A stretch of DNA of 64,000 nucleotides, from the NCBI GenBank assembly GCA_020641055.1, contig CP067345.1, positions 4,023,317-4,087,316 of the forward strand, in the 5' to 3' direction. Source of the stretch: Clostridioides sp. ES-S-0010-02 (GTDB lineage: Bacteria; Bacillota; Clostridia; Peptostreptococcales; Peptostreptococcaceae). Positions 45,602 through 55,635 of this stretch are shown piece by piece (positions within the stretch are counted from its first letter, which is position 1; each line of letters starts with the position of its first letter). The position numbers and the translations under genes are program-made. Below the pieces are notes generated by a model. It saw nothing but the letters and a program-made list of their open reading frames with translations, ran no database searches and was not told the DNA's origin.

Positions 45602-46852
45602 TTATCTACCTATGTCTGTTCTATAATGCATTCCTTCAAAATTTATTTTTTTTATATTTTCATAAACTTTTTCTGCTGCATCTTTAACTGTATCTGATTT
45701 TGTAGTTATACCAATTACTCTTCCCCCATTAGTAACTAAATTGCCGTCAAGAATCTTAGTACCACTGTGGAATACTACTATATCATCATCTAAATTTTCA
45801 AGACCAGTTATAACTTTTCCTTTTTCATAACTGTCTGGATACCCTCCTGATGTAAGCATAACACATACAGCTTCATCATCACTATAATTTATTTCTATGT
45901 CTTTTAACTTATTGTCAAGTATAGCTTCCATTATTTCATGTAAATCTGTTTCTAATCTAAATAAAACAGATTGTGTTTCAGGGTCTCCAAATCTTACATT
46001 ATATTCAAGTACTTTCTCTCCATCATCAGTTATCATAAGACCAACAAATAAAATACCTTTAAAGTTAAGTCCATCTTTTTTGAATCCTTCTAATGTTTTT
46101 TCTAGTACTGTTTCTTTTACTTTATTTGCTAATTCTTCTGTATAGATTTCACTAGGTGAAAAAGTTCCCATTCCACCTGTATTCGGTCCTTGTTCATAAT
46201 TGTTTACCTTTTTATGGTCTTTTGCACTTGCCATAGGAACTATTGTATTATTGTCTACAAATGCCAAGATAGAAGTTTCTATACCTTTTAAAAATTCTTC
46301 AATTACTATTTTATCTCCAGCAGTTCCAAATTTCTTATCTGACATCATTTCTTTTAAAGTTGCTATAGCATCTTCTCTATTTTCAGGTATTACAACACCT
46401 TTTCCAGCAGCTAATCCGTCCGCTTTTATTACTACTGGATACCCAAAGCTATCTATTTCTGATATAGCTTCTTCTAAGTTTGTATATTCTTTATATTTTG
46501 CAGTAGGTATGTTATGCTTTATCATAAAATCTTTTGAAAAAGCTTTACTTCCTTCAAGTTGAGCACATTTTTTATTAGGTCCAAATACTCTTAAACCTTC
46601 TTTTTCAAATTCATCTACTATTCCCATAACTAGTGGTACTTCTGGACCTACTATTGTTAGACCTATTTTGTTATCCTTGGCAAATTTTAAAAGCCCTTCT
46701 ACATCAGTATCACCTATATTTACACATTCTGCTACATTTGCGATTCCTGCATTACCTGGCGCACAATAAACTTTTTCTACATTTTTTTCATTGCTTAATT
46801 TCCAGCATATAGCATGTTCTCTTCCGCCACCGCCTACAACCAATATCTTCAT
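45602..46852 (-). CDS. purD: Phosphoribosylamine-glycine ligase
   Basis: The 416 residues are an ATP-grasp enzyme with LVVGGGGREHAICWKL at the start, YPVVIKADGLAAGKGVVI, GPNTGGMGTFSP and VRFGDPETQ. It joins phosphoribosylamine and glycine to give GAR. Spacing to purH is 10 bases. Confidence 0.97.
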   Translation of the reverse strand: MKILVVGGGGREHAICWKLSNEKNVEKVYCAPGNAGIANVAECVNIGDTDVEGLLKFAKDNKIGLTIVGPEVPLVMGIVDEFEKEGLRVFGPNKKCAQLEGSKAFSKDFMIKHNIPTAKYKEYTNLEEAISEIDSFGYPVVIKADGLAAGKGVVIPENREDAIATLKEMMSDKKFGTAGDKIVIEEFLKGIETSILAFVDNNTIVPMASAKDHKKVNNYEQGPNTGGMGTFSPSEIYTEELANKVKETVLEKTLEGFKKDGLNFKGILFVGLMITDDGEKVLEYNVRFGDPETQSVLFRLETDLHEIMEAILDNKLKDIEINYSDDEAVCVMLTSGGYPDSYEKGKVITGLENLDDDIVVFHSGTKILDGNLVTNGGRVIGITTKSDTVKDAAEKVYENIKKINFEGMHYRTDIGR

Positions 46853-46862
46853 AATATCCTCC

Positions 46863-48395
46863 TTAGTGTTTGAAGTGTCTTATTCCTGTAAATACCATAA
46901 CCATATCATACTTATCACAAGCTTCTATTGAATCTTTATCTTTTATAGAACCACCTGGCTGAACTACTGCTGATATTCCATATTCATGAGCTAATGTTAC
47001 ACAATCATCAAATGGGAAAAATGCATCTGATGCTAAAACAGCTCCTGTAAAATCTTTATCTTTATTATTTTCAAGAGCATTTTTTAATGCCCAAATTCTT
47101 GATGTTTGTCCACAACCTAGAGCTAGAGTTTGACCATTTTTTACTATTGCAATTGCATTTGACTTCATATTTTTTACCACTCTCATACCAAATTCCATGT
47201 CTTTAAGTTGCTCATCTGTTGGTTTTGCTTTTGTTACATTTTCACTTTTTTCTGCTAATGTATTGTTTCTATCTTGTATCAATAATTTTCCATCTAAGTA
47301 TTTCATTTCATATGGTTGTAAACTATTTTCTATCTTAGCTAATTTTAAGATTCTTAGATTTTTCTTTTGTTTAAGTATCTCTAATGCTTCTGGTTCAAAA
47401 TCGTATGCTACTACTATTTCTAAGAATATTTCATTTAATTTCTCTGCTGTAGCTTTGTCTACAGTAGAAGTTATTCCTACTATTCCACCAAAGATTGATA
47501 CTTTATCTGCTTCATAACATTTTGTATATGCTTCAAAAGCATCTTTTCCTAATCCTACACCACATGAATTAGCATGTTTTATAGCTACTGAAACTACTTC
47601 TTCACTGTCTTTAAATTCTCTCATAACTTCTAAGCAACCATGTAAATCATTTAAGTTGTTGAAAGAAAGTTCTTTACCACCTAGTTGTTCATAATTTAAG
47701 ATTGGATTTTTTGCATTTGATTGTGAATATAAGAAACCATTTTGATGTGGATTTTCTCCATATCTTAAAGTTTGTTCTTTTTGGAAAGTTAAATTTAATA
47801 TGTCAGGATATGTATCTCCTACTTCTCCAGCAAAATAGCTAGATATTAAAGCATCATATCTTCCTGTAGTTGAGAAAGCTTTATATGATAATTTTTTTCT
47901 ATCTTCTAATGTCATTGTGTCTGTTTTTAATTTTTCTATTATAGAATCATAATCTTTTATATCTACTACTACTATTACATCTTTATAGTTTTTAGCAGCA
48001 GAACGTATCATAGATGGTCCACCGATATCTATATTTTCTATCATTTCATCGTGGCTTTTTCCAGCTTTTAAAGTTCCTTCAAAATCGTATAGATTTACAG
48101 CTACTAAATCTATTGAATGTATTTTATGTTCATTCACAGTTTCTACATGAGATTCTTTGTCTCTTTTATAAAGTATTCCACCATGTATATATGGATTTAA
48201 TGTTTTTACTCTTCCATCCAATATTTCTGGGAAGTTTGTAACATCTTCAACTTGCATTACATTAACTCCATTTTCTTTTAATGTCTTAAAAGTATTTCCT
48301 GTAGATATAATTTCATAGTCTAACTTATTTAATTCTTTAGCAAATTCAACTACACCTGTTTTGTCAGTTACACTTATTAAAGCTCTCTTACTCAT
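46863..48395 (-). CDS. purH: Bifunctional AICAR transformylase / IMP cyclohydrolase
   Basis: The 510 residues contain an N-terminal IMP cyclohydrolase (KRALISVTDKTGVVEFAKEL, GRVKTLNPYIHGGILY) and a C-terminal AICAR transformylase (LRYGENPHQNGFLY, IKHANSCGVG). It performs the last two steps to IMP. The start overlaps the purN stop by eight bases. Confidence 0.97.
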   Translation of the reverse strand: MSKRALISVTDKTGVVEFAKELNKLDYEIISTGNTFKTLKENGVNVMQVEDVTNFPEILDGRVKTLNPYIHGGILYKRDKESHVETVNEHKIHSIDLVAVNLYDFEGTLKAGKSHDEMIENIDIGGPSMIRSAAKNYKDVIVVVDIKDYDSIIEKLKTDTMTLEDRKKLSYKAFSTTGRYDALISSYFAGEVGDTYPDILNLTFQKEQTLRYGENPHQNGFLYSQSNAKNPILNYEQLGGKELSFNNLNDLHGCLEVMREFKDSEEVVSVAIKHANSCGVGLGKDAFEAYTKCYEADKVSIFGGIVGITSTVDKATAEKLNEIFLEIVVAYDFEPEALEILKQKKNLRILKLAKIENSLQPYEMKYLDGKLLIQDRNNTLAEKSENVTKAKPTDEQLKDMEFGMRVVKNMKSNAIAIVKNGQTLALGCGQTSRIWALKNALENNKDKDFTGAVLASDAFFPFDDCVTLAHEYGISAVVQPGGSIKDKDSIEACDKYDMVMVFTGIRHFKH

Positions 48396-48981
48396 TTATA
48401 AACACTCTCCTACCTTGAAGTTTTAATTTATTTTCACAAAAAAGACTTAAACTCTCTTCCAAAATCCTATGTTCAACTTCTAACACTCTTTTTGCAAGTG
48501 TTTTTGCATCATCATCTTGATTTACCTTAACTACATCTTGCATTATTATTGGTCCAGTATCAGCACCTTCATCCACAAAATGAACTGTAGCACCAGTTAC
48601 TTTAGCCCCATAATCTATTACTCCCTGATGGACTCTTTCTCCATAGAATCCAGCCCCACAAAATGAAGGAATTAATGATGGATGTATGTTTATCATTTTG
48701 TTTCTAAACTCATTAACCAGCTTTGGGCTGATTATTTTTAAATAACCAGCCAAAACTACTAAATCTATTTTATTTTCTTTAAGAATTTCTATTATCTTGT
48801 CTTCATTAGTTTCACAAATTGCCTTTATGTTATGATTTTTAGCTCTCTCTAAACCATAAGCATCTTGCTTACTTGAGATAACTACTTTAACCTGACCTTT
48901 TATTTTTCCAGACTCAGTACCATCTATAACTGCTTGTAAATTTGTTCCTCCGCCAGATATCAAAACTCCTATATTTAGCAT
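48388..48981 (-). CDS. purN: GAR transformylase PurN
   Basis: The 197 residues match the formyl-tetrahydrofolate-dependent enzyme: VLISGGGTNLQAVIDG, the active-site segment NIHPSLIPSFCGAGFYG, and GATVHFVDEGADTGPIIMQ. It formylates GAR. It overlaps both neighbours, purM by seven bases and purH by eight. Confidence 0.97.
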   Translation of the reverse strand: MLNIGVLISGGGTNLQAVIDGTESGKIKGQVKVVISSKQDAYGLERAKNHNIKAICETNEDKIIEILKENKIDLVVLAGYLKIISPKLVNEFRNKMINIHPSLIPSFCGAGFYGERVHQGVIDYGAKVTGATVHFVDEGADTGPIIMQDVVKVNQDDDAKTLAKRVLEVEHRILEESLSLFCENKLKLQGRRVFINE

Positions 48982-50051
48982 AATTCTACACCTTCATGAC
49001 TATCTACTACTTCACCAATTATATATGCTTTATCTTCTAATAATTCGCTATACTTTTTATCTACATAAGCAGCATTGTCATTTTCTCTATTATTTATAAA
49101 GTTTACAACATCATTGGCATTTTCTTTATCTACTATTAAAACTAGTCCAATACCCATGTTAAAACTCTTATGAAGTTCTCTCTCATCTACAGCATTAAAA
49201 CCTTCTATCATTTTAAATATAGGAGGCTTCTCCCAAGATTTTTTATTGATGTCTAATCCTAATCCTTTAGGTATAACTCTTGTTATATTTTCTATAAGCC
49301 CTCCACCAGTTATGTGAGCTATAGCTTTTATATCATGTTTAGCTAATACATCTAAAGCTAACTTAACATATATTTTAGTTGGTGTTAAAAGTGCTTCCCC
49401 AACTGTCATTCCTAGTTCTTCTACATATTGTTCCATCTTATAATCATACGTTTCTAAAAATATCTTTCTTATAAAAGAAAATCCATTACTGTGTACTCCA
49501 CTTGAAGATATTCCAACTAATACATCTCCTGATTTAACATCATTTCCAGAAACAATCTTTTCTTTGTCTGCTATACCTACAGAGAATCCTGCTAAATCAT
49601 AATCATCATCTCCATACATTCCAGGCATTTCAGCAGTTTCTCCACCAATTAGTGCACAACCAGACATCTTACAGCCATCTGCTATTCCGCCAACTACTTT
49701 TTCTATATGCTCAGGAACTAATTTTCCAAGAGCTATATAATCAAGGAAAAATAATGGCTTAGCACCTTGACATATTAAATCATTTACGCACATTGCAACT
49801 AAATCTATTCCAACAGTATCATGCTTGTCCATCATTTGAGCTATTTTTAACTTAGTCCCAACACCATCTGTAGATGCAAGCAAAACTGGTTCTTTCATTC
49901 CTACAAAATCTTTTAAACTGTATAATCCACTAAAGTTTCCTAAATCTCCAACTACATTTCCATCATAAGTTCCTTTAATTTTCCCTTTTATAAGGTCTAC
50001 TGCTCTATTTCCTTCATCTATATCTACACCTGATTCTTTATATGTTAACAT
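48975..50051 (-). CDS. purM: AIR synthetase PurM
   Basis: The 358 residues are a PurM-family ATPase: GVDIDEGNRAVDLIKG, STDGVGTKLKIAQMM, ALIGGETAEMPGMY and HITGGGLIENITRV. It closes the imidazole ring from FGAM to AIR. The start overlaps the purF stop by seven bases. Confidence 0.97.
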   Translation of the reverse strand: MLTYKESGVDIDEGNRAVDLIKGKIKGTYDGNVVGDLGNFSGLYSLKDFVGMKEPVLLASTDGVGTKLKIAQMMDKHDTVGIDLVAMCVNDLICQGAKPLFFLDYIALGKLVPEHIEKVVGGIADGCKMSGCALIGGETAEMPGMYGDDDYDLAGFSVGIADKEKIVSGNDVKSGDVLVGISSSGVHSNGFSFIRKIFLETYDYKMEQYVEELGMTVGEALLTPTKIYVKLALDVLAKHDIKAIAHITGGGLIENITRVIPKGLGLDINKKSWEKPPIFKMIEGFNAVDERELHKSFNMGIGLVLIVDKENANDVVNFINNRENDNAAYVDKKYSELLEDKAYIIGEVVDSHEGVELC

Positions 50052-51412
50052 GAAAGTAGTTCCTCCTTATCAATTTTTTTAACTGGGTATTCTCCATCAA
50101 AACAAGCTTTACAGAAAGTAGACTTATGTTCTGCTGCATCTAACATTCCTTCTATATCTAGGAATTTTAAACTATCACATCCAATATATTCTCTCATTTC
50201 TTCTACGTTGTTACTTGATGCAATTAACTTAGAGCGATTTGGAGTATCTATTCCATAATAACAAGAGTAAGCTACTGGAGGAGATGTTATTCTAAGATGA
50301 ATTTCTTTTGCTCCTGCTTCTCTTAAAGATTTTACTAACTGTTTAGATGTAGTTCCTCTTACTATTGAATCATCTACTAAAATTATAGATTTTCCTTTTA
50401 TTACTGTTGAAAGAGGATTTAATTTTATTTTTACAGCTATTTCTCTTTCCTCTTGTGTAGGTTTTATAAATGTTCTTCCTACATATCTATTTTTAACTAG
50501 ACCTTCACTTATTTTTAATCCACTAGCATTTGCATAACCAATAGCTCCTGGCCAACCTGAATCAGGAACTGGAACTACTACATCTGCTTTTACATTTTCA
50601 TCTTGAGCTAATCTTTCCCCACATTTAATTCTGAACTCATATGCATTTACATTATCTATAGTTGCATCATTTCTTGCAAAGTATATGTGTTCAAATATAC
50701 AACTTTTCTTAACTGGTTTATAATTTTCTGAATAAAAATATGATTTTAATTCACCATCTTTAACTACTATTATTTCTCCTGGCTCTACATCTCTTATAAC
50801 TTCTCCGCCAAGTATGTCTATTGCACAATTTTCTGATGCAAATATATATTCATCACCCTTTTTACCAAGTACAAGAGGTCTGAATCCATGTGGATCTCTA
50901 ACTGCAACCAATTCATCTTGACTCATTATTACAAGGGCATATGCACCTTTGATATAGTCCATTGTTACTTTTAAACTTTCTACTATATCACCTTTGTAAT
51001 ATCTTGCAAGTATATATAAAATTACTTCTGTATCTGAATTAGTTTGGAACATATATCCATCTTCTTCTAGCATATCTTTTAAATAATTTGCATTTACTAG
51101 ATTTCCATTATGAGCTATAGCTAATTGTCTTTTTCTGCAACTTCCAACTAAAGGCTGACAGTTAGAAACATGACTTCCTCCAGCTGTTGAATATCTAACA
51201 TGTCCAATACCTATATTTCCTTTTAACTTAGATAATTCACTTTCCTTAAAAACATCTCCAACTAATCCCATATCTTTTTTGTACTTAATTTCTCCATCAT
51301 CTAAAAGAGCTAAACCACAGCTTTCCTGCCCTCTGTGTTGCATAGAATATAAAGAATAATATAGTTCTTTAGTTACATCTTTATTAGAGTAAATCCCTAA
51401 AACTCCACACAT
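50045..51412 (-). CDS. purF: Amidophosphoribosyltransferase PurF
   Basis: The 455 residues begin directly MCGVLGIYS, so Cys2 becomes the N-terminal nucleophile without a propeptide. The glutaminase part shows SMQHRGQESCGLALLD and the transferase part IILVDDSIVRGTTSKQLVKS. The C-terminal FCKACFDG CxxC fits the iron-sulfur-binding type known in Bacillus. It performs the committed step from PRPP. Confidence 0.97.
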   Translation of the reverse strand: MCGVLGIYSNKDVTKELYYSLYSMQHRGQESCGLALLDDGEIKYKKDMGLVGDVFKESELSKLKGNIGIGHVRYSTAGGSHVSNCQPLVGSCRKRQLAIAHNGNLVNANYLKDMLEEDGYMFQTNSDTEVILYILARYYKGDIVESLKVTMDYIKGAYALVIMSQDELVAVRDPHGFRPLVLGKKGDEYIFASENCAIDILGGEVIRDVEPGEIIVVKDGELKSYFYSENYKPVKKSCIFEHIYFARNDATIDNVNAYEFRIKCGERLAQDENVKADVVVPVPDSGWPGAIGYANASGLKISEGLVKNRYVGRTFIKPTQEEREIAVKIKLNPLSTVIKGKSIILVDDSIVRGTTSKQLVKSLREAGAKEIHLRITSPPVAYSCYYGIDTPNRSKLIASSNNVEEMREYIGCDSLKFLDIEGMLDAAEHKSTFCKACFDGEYPVKKIDKEELLSC

Positions 51413-51423
51413 ACATTTGCCTC

Positions 51424-52122
51424 CTATTTATTATTCATTCTCGAAAGTACTTCCATATAACCTTCTACAAGATCTCCAAGGTCTCTTCTAAATCTGTCTT
51501 TGTCTAATTTTTCATTTGTGTTTACATCCCAAAGTCTACAAGTGTCTGGTGATACTTCATCTGCCAATATTATGTTTCCTTCTGAATCTTTACCAAATTC
51601 TATTTTAAAGTCAACTAACTTTAGGTTTAATTTTAAGAAGAATGTTTTTAGCAATTCATTTATTTTTAGAGTTTCTTCTCTTAAGAATTTCAATTCTTCT
51701 CTAGTTGCTAATTTCATTGCCACTGCATAATCGTCATTTAGCATTGGGTCACCATAATCATCGTTTTTATAGCTTATTTCAAAGATTGGCTCATCGAAAA
51801 CTACACCTTCTTCAAGACCAACTCTTTTGCAGATAGAACCAGCAGCAATATTTCTTACTATCACTTCTAATGGTAAAATTTCTACTTTCTTAACTAGCAT
51901 TTCTCTGTCTGATAAACTTTTTATAAAGTGTGTATTTATATTATTTTCTTTTAACATTTCAAAGATTATTGTTGATATTTTATTATTTAGTATACCTTTT
52001 GAAGATATTTCTGCTTTTTTTTCTCCATTAAATGCTGTTGCATCATCTTTATAATAAACAACATATTCGTTTTCATTATCTGTAGAATATACTTGTTTTG
52101 CTTTTCCTTCATATAATAACAT
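51424..52122 (-). CDS. purC: SAICAR synthetase PurC
   Basis: The 232 residues start [20 protein letters not shown] and hold [31 protein letters not shown] and [13 protein letters not shown], the PurC signatures. It couples CAIR with aspartate. It follows purE by five bases. Confidence 0.97.
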   Translation of the reverse strand: MLLYEGKAKQVYSTDNENEYVVYYKDDATAFNGEKKAEISSKGILNNKISTIIFEMLKENNINTHFIKSLSDREMLVKKVEILPLEVIVRNIAAGSICKRVGLEEGVVFDEPIFEISYKNDDYGDPMLNDDYAVAMKLATREELKFLREETLKINELLKTFFLKLNLKLVDFKIEFGKDSEGNIILADEVSPDTCRLWDVNTNEKLDKDRFRRDLGDLVEGYMEVLSRMNNK

Positions 52123-52127
52123 TTCTG

Positions 52128-52604
52128 TTACCCCCTTAAGTTCTTGTCGTCTTCTAGCACCTTTTGTGCCATTTCTTCTCTATATGATTTCAAATCTTCT
52201 TTTAATTTTGGGTATTTTAGAGTCATTATTTGTAATGCCAATAAAGCTGCATTTAAACCTAAATCTATTGTAACTGTTGCAACTGGTATTCCTTTTGGCA
52301 TTTGAACTATTGATAAAAGTGAGTCTAATCCATCCATAGTTGATGATTTAATAGGCAATCCTATTACTGGAATTAGAGTTTGTGAAGCTATTACACCTGG
52401 TAGATGTGCTGCTTTTCCTGCTGCTGCTATTATTACATCTGTATCATCTTCTATTTCTTTTAGGAATGTTGAAAGTTGTTCTGGTGTTCTATGAGCAGAT
52501 AATGCTCTTGCTACAACTTCTATTCCATATTTTTCAAGCAGTTTTATCCCTTCTTCTAATTTTGGATAATCTGATTTTGAACCCATAACTACTGCTACTT
52601 TCAT
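52128..52604 (-). CDS. purE: N5-CAIR mutase PurE, first gene of the purine operon
   Basis: The 158 residues begin [20 protein letters not shown] and contain SAHRTPEQ and [14 protein letters not shown], as in PurE. No purK is seen next to it, so it may be a class II enzyme that uses CO2 directly, or purK may lie elsewhere. A ribosome site GGAGAGGGG lies upstream. Confidence 0.96.
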   Translation of the reverse strand: MKVAVVMGSKSDYPKLEEGIKLLEKYGIEVVARALSAHRTPEQLSTFLKEIEDDTDVIIAAAGKAAHLPGVIASQTLIPVIGLPIKSSTMDGLDSLLSIVQMPKGIPVATVTIDLGLNAALLALQIMTLKYPKLKEDLKSYREEMAQKVLEDDKNLRG

Positions 52605-52648
52605 TAGACTTCCCCTCTCCGTTTATAAGTTATTTTACATTTTAAATC

Positions 52649-52668
52649 ATTCGTATCATTATACGAAT
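52649..52668. promoter_or_regulatory. Palindrome between the purE promoter and gene, operator candidate
   Basis: Arms ATTCGTAT and ATACGAAT, perfect 8-bp inverted repeats, are separated by four bases (CATT). It lies just downstream of the predicted transcription start. This is a typical repressor operator position. It is not arranged like the classical Bacillus PurBox pair, so the regulator is unknown. Confidence 0.6.
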
Positions 52669-52680
52669 TATACACCTTAA

Positions 52681-52709
52681 ATTTTATATTAATATACATA
52701 TATTATCAA
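52681..52709 (-). promoter_or_regulatory. Probable housekeeping promoter of the purine operon
   Basis: On the minus strand TTGATA (52704-52709), a 17-base spacer and TAAAAT (52681-52686). The start would fall near 52674, giving a leader of about 70 nt. A second TATAAT lies just downstream without a good -35 element. No guanine riboswitch fits in this short leader. Confidence 0.65.
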
Positions 52710-52950
52710 CTCTTTTTTGAAATTTTTTAAAAAAAATATTACTTGTATTTTTTTTATTCTCCCCATATCGAACTTTATTCGCTTTTTTTGATACCTAATA
52801 AAATTACTTTTCATTTATTTATTATTTTTTGATAAATAAATATATTTTATATAATTTTAAAGTAAACTTGCATAGTATTTTTTAAATTATAAGATTTATA
52901 ATTCAGTAAGATACTCATTTCTATACATACTTGTATCAGAGTCTATACTA

Positions 52951-52988
52951 AAAAAGGAAGTTAATTATTATAAATCATCTTCCTTTTC
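52951..52988 (-). terminator. Terminator after the PTS/HAD operon
   Basis: Arms AAAAGGAAG (52952-52960) and CTTCCTTTT (52979-52987) pair perfectly over nine bases. The minus strand ends CTTCCTTTTTTAG. The 240 bases between it and the purE promoter are AT-rich and I see nothing else in them. Confidence 0.85.
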
Positions 52989-53080
52989 ATTAGTGTATAA
53001 TTTTATAGTTGTTAATTTAAAAATATAAAGTGCCGTTTTTAATTCTGTATTTTATCAATAAATTCATATCTTGCCAATAG

Positions 53081-53791
53081 TTAATCATCCTTAAATAATC
53101 TTTTATATAACAATTTCATTTCTTGATAATCTAAAATTACAAAATCAGGCTCATAAATCAAATCTTCTAAACTATTCCCCCTATGATTCATCCAGATACT
53201 CTTCCATCCAGCTTTTTTAGCACCTACTACATCATTTTTATAAGAGTCACCTATATAATATGTATTTGCCCTATCTAAACCCATAAATTTCTCAGCTAAT
53301 CTAAAAATATTAATGTCTGGCTTAGAAAAGCCAACTTCACTAGAAATAAAAATATTCTCTTCATCAACCCACTTTTCAATATTTAATTGCTTTAATTTCA
53401 TTCTTTGATGAGAAGATGGTCCATTAGTTATAATTCCAATATTAATATTTTTTTCTTTAGCAAAATTCAAAACTTGCTCCATCTCTGGTATTAGAGTTAT
53501 TTGTGATTGTTGATATATATACTCATCTTGAAAATTTTGAGCATCTTTTTCTGTAATGGGGTTTCCTAACTCTTCAAAAGCTTTCATTATTCTATACACA
53601 TGCATTTTTTCAATTGGCATCTCTCCACTCTCAGTCAAATGAAATACCTCATCACTATACTTTCTGCTACTGATATATAAATCTTTAACAGAAATATTCT
53701 TTATTGAAGAAAATACTTTATCATATGCGATATAAAAAGGTGTTAACTGATTGTATAAAGTATCATCTACATCAAAAATTAAATTAATCAA
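53081..53791 (-). CDS. HAD-family phosphatase
   Basis: The 236 residues have the HAD motif DVDDTLYN with nucleophile Asp7 and acid/base Asp9, a helical cap, IGIITNGPSSHQ as motif II and IGDSYKNDVVGAKKAGW as motif IV. It resembles YjjG/YfnB-type sugar-phosphate or nucleotide phosphatases. It is the last gene of the PTS operon, behind a hairpin, and might remove phosphate from a sugar intermediate; this role is inferred. Confidence 0.85.
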   Translation of the reverse strand: MINLIFDVDDTLYNQLTPFYIAYDKVFSSIKNISVKDLYISSRKYSDEVFHLTESGEMPIEKMHVYRIMKAFEELGNPITEKDAQNFQDEYIYQQSQITLIPEMEQVLNFAKEKNINIGIITNGPSSHQRMKLKQLNIEKWVDEENIFISSEVGFSKPDINIFRLAEKFMGLDRANTYYIGDSYKNDVVGAKKAGWKSIWMNHRGNSLEDLIYEPDFVILDYQEMKLLYKRLFKDD

Positions 53792-53813
53792 AATATTAGT
53801 CCTCCAAAATTTA

Positions 53814-53870
53814 ATAGTGGTAAATATAATTATAACTATAAATACCTAGTATAACAATACCTACCACTAT
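53814..53870 (-). terminator. Hairpin between the GatZ-like and HAD genes, weak terminator or processing site
   Basis: Arms ATAGTGGTA (53814-53822) and TACCACTAT (53862-53870) match perfectly over nine bases, with a 39-base loop. The minus-strand flank is TTAAATTTT, a poor T run. It could attenuate read-through into the HAD gene or mark an RNA processing site. Confidence 0.45.
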
Positions 53871-53878
53871 AAGTCCTA

Positions 53879-55144
53879 TTATTTATTTAAAATTCTAGTA
53901 GTTACACCTTTTAGATTATAACATTCTGCATAATCACGTAAAGGACGCTTAATATGGTCTACAACAAATCTTTGACCATTGATGTTATTTTTTCTTAAAT
54001 TACTATAAAGCATTTCTATCTCTCTTTTAACATCATCATTATTGAATGTATAGTGACCTGCAATATCTAATATTTCATTAGATAAAACTTCATCCTTAAA
54101 GATTTCTTCAGTAGTTAGATTTTTCTGTTCTCCTATCACCCATTTTCTCCAACGTCCACATTCAATAGCATCTACAAGAAGAACATGTCTAATATTTGAA
54201 GTCTTTTCAATTAATCCTTCTTCCTTTAGTTTTCTTTCAACTTCTGCTAGCTTTAAGTATGCTCTAGTCTCTTCAGTACCATATTGAGGAGCAACATTTG
54301 TCGCAATAATTTGAGATGGTATATGTTCTAATAAAGTCACATCATCCAAATAATCTCCATTATGTTCCTTTAACCCAACTCCATACTTTTTAGCCATTTG
54401 AGCTAAATCATAAGCATTCTTAAAGTTAAAAGTGCCTACCTGTTCTGTTTTTCTAGTTAGAGTACCTGTCTGACCAACTATAAATGTCGGCATTGGCAAA
54501 TCTCTCTTTTCAAGTTCAACTTTTAATCTAGTTATAAATGTTTCATATGTCTCAGTTGAAGTTAAGCCTCCATTTGTTTCCTCTGTCCCAACTTCATATC
54601 CTATCTCTGGCAAATTAAGTCTTTTTCTTTCTTTTTCGCAATATTCAATTAATTCTACAGTTCGTTCTAACACTATATCCAATGGAATCACTTTTCCCAT
54701 TTCAAATGGGTCTTTTGTAGGGTCAATCATTAATAAATCAAAACCTGCCTCAATATCAGCTAAATAAGATTTTTTTCCTAATTCCATAGCTTTGTCAACA
54801 GGTAAATGGTCATTTCTCTCTTTATCTCTTTGCCATGGTCCTCCATGGTCTCTGCATAAGTAATATAAACCATCAAATCCCACTTCATCAGCTATTTTCT
54901 TAATATCTCTTGTAAATGTTTCTTGATTCCAACCATTTACATAACCTCCTCCTAGCTCATCTGCATCTACTTGATTTCTACTTGCAATAAACATTAAAGG
55001 AAAATCATCATCCTTTGCTAATTCAAAACTCGCTTGTAACAAATTAGGTGACATAGGACCAATCCCTAAAAGTGTTGCACTTTTCCCCTCTTTTTGTAAG
55101 TCTAGTAATCGTTGTACGACAGTTTTTATTGGTAATTTTTTCAT
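53879..55144 (-). CDS. GatZ/KbaZ-like tagatose-bisphosphate aldolase subunit
   Basis: The 421 residues fit the GatZ/KbaZ family: GIGPMSPNLLQASFELAKDD, SRNQVDADELGGGYVNGW, LCRDHGGPWQRD and VGTEETNGG. In enteric bacteria this subunit supports class II aldolase GatY/KbaY, splitting tagatose-1,6-bisphosphate to DHAP and glyceraldehyde-3-phosphate. No GatY/KbaY is in this window, so it may act alone or with a distant partner. The neighbouring PTS would deliver the phosphorylated ketose. Confidence 0.85.
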   Translation of the reverse strand: MKKLPIKTVVQRLLDLQKEGKSATLLGIGPMSPNLLQASFELAKDDDFPLMFIASRNQVDADELGGGYVNGWNQETFTRDIKKIADEVGFDGLYYLCRDHGGPWQRDKERNDHLPVDKAMELGKKSYLADIEAGFDLLMIDPTKDPFEMGKVIPLDIVLERTVELIEYCEKERKRLNLPEIGYEVGTEETNGGLTSTETYETFITRLKVELEKRDLPMPTFIVGQTGTLTRKTEQVGTFNFKNAYDLAQMAKKYGVGLKEHNGDYLDDVTLLEHIPSQIIATNVAPQYGTEETRAYLKLAEVERKLKEEGLIEKTSNIRHVLLVDAIECGRWRKWVIGEQKNLTTEEIFKDEVLSNEILDIAGHYTFNNDDVKREIEMLYSNLRKNNINGQRFVVDHIKRPLRDYAECYNLKGVTTRILNK

Positions 55145-55183
55145 TACTATATCTCCTTTTATTCTATTTTTTAAGATGTTTTC

Positions 55184-55222
55184 AAAGATGCTTTTAATAA
55201 AATCTTCAATAAAAACATCTTT
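55184..55222 (-). repeat. Hairpin between the EIIB and GatZ-like genes
   Basis: AAAGATGCTTTTAAT at 55184-55198 and its near-complement AAAAACATCTTT at 55211-55222 form a stem of 11-12 pairs with one mismatch. No T run follows on the minus strand. It may shape mRNA stability or relative expression of the two genes. Confidence 0.45.
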
Positions 55223-55248
55223 ATGTTATATGTAAAATAAATCAAACT

Positions 55249-55557
55249 TTATTGAAAAGTATCTTTTATTTTCTTAATTAATGCATCAGATTTTTTAATA
55301 ATATCAGACACACTCATTCTTACTACTTTCTTGCCTTTAAAACGCTCCATATTTCTAATCTCAACATCATTAGTTAATATTACACAAGTTGCTTCTTCAA
55401 TTTCTTTAATTGACAACTCATTATCTATTCCAGAGCTTCCTTGAGTTTCAACCTTTATTTCTATACCAAATTTTTTTGCTGATAATTCAAGTGATTCAGC
55501 TGACATATAAGTATGGGCCACTCCACTAGGACAAGATGTTACTGCTACAATTTTCAT
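55249..55557 (-). CDS. PTS fructose-type EIIB component
   Basis: The 102 residues match PTS fructose-family EIIB: MKIVAVTSCPSGVAHTYMSA with phospho-accepting Cys9, then VETQGSSGIDNELS. It passes phosphate from EIIA to the sugar during uptake through EIIC. It is encoded between EIIC and the GatZ-like gene. Confidence 0.93.
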   Translation of the reverse strand: MKIVAVTSCPSGVAHTYMSAESLELSAKKFGIEIKVETQGSSGIDNELSIKEIEEATCVILTNDVEIRNMERFKGKKVVRMSVSDIIKKSDALIKKIKDTFQ

Positions 55558-55635
55558 ATCTTTATCTCCTTTAAATTTATAGTTCTATATAATTTTCTTA
55601 CAATTTTATATAAATTAATTTATTATTTTATATAT

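Noticed and set aside
52605-52680. A guanine riboswitch upstream of purE.
   Set aside because: The leader is only about 70 bases and lacks the conserved loop-loop and core motifs of purine aptamers.
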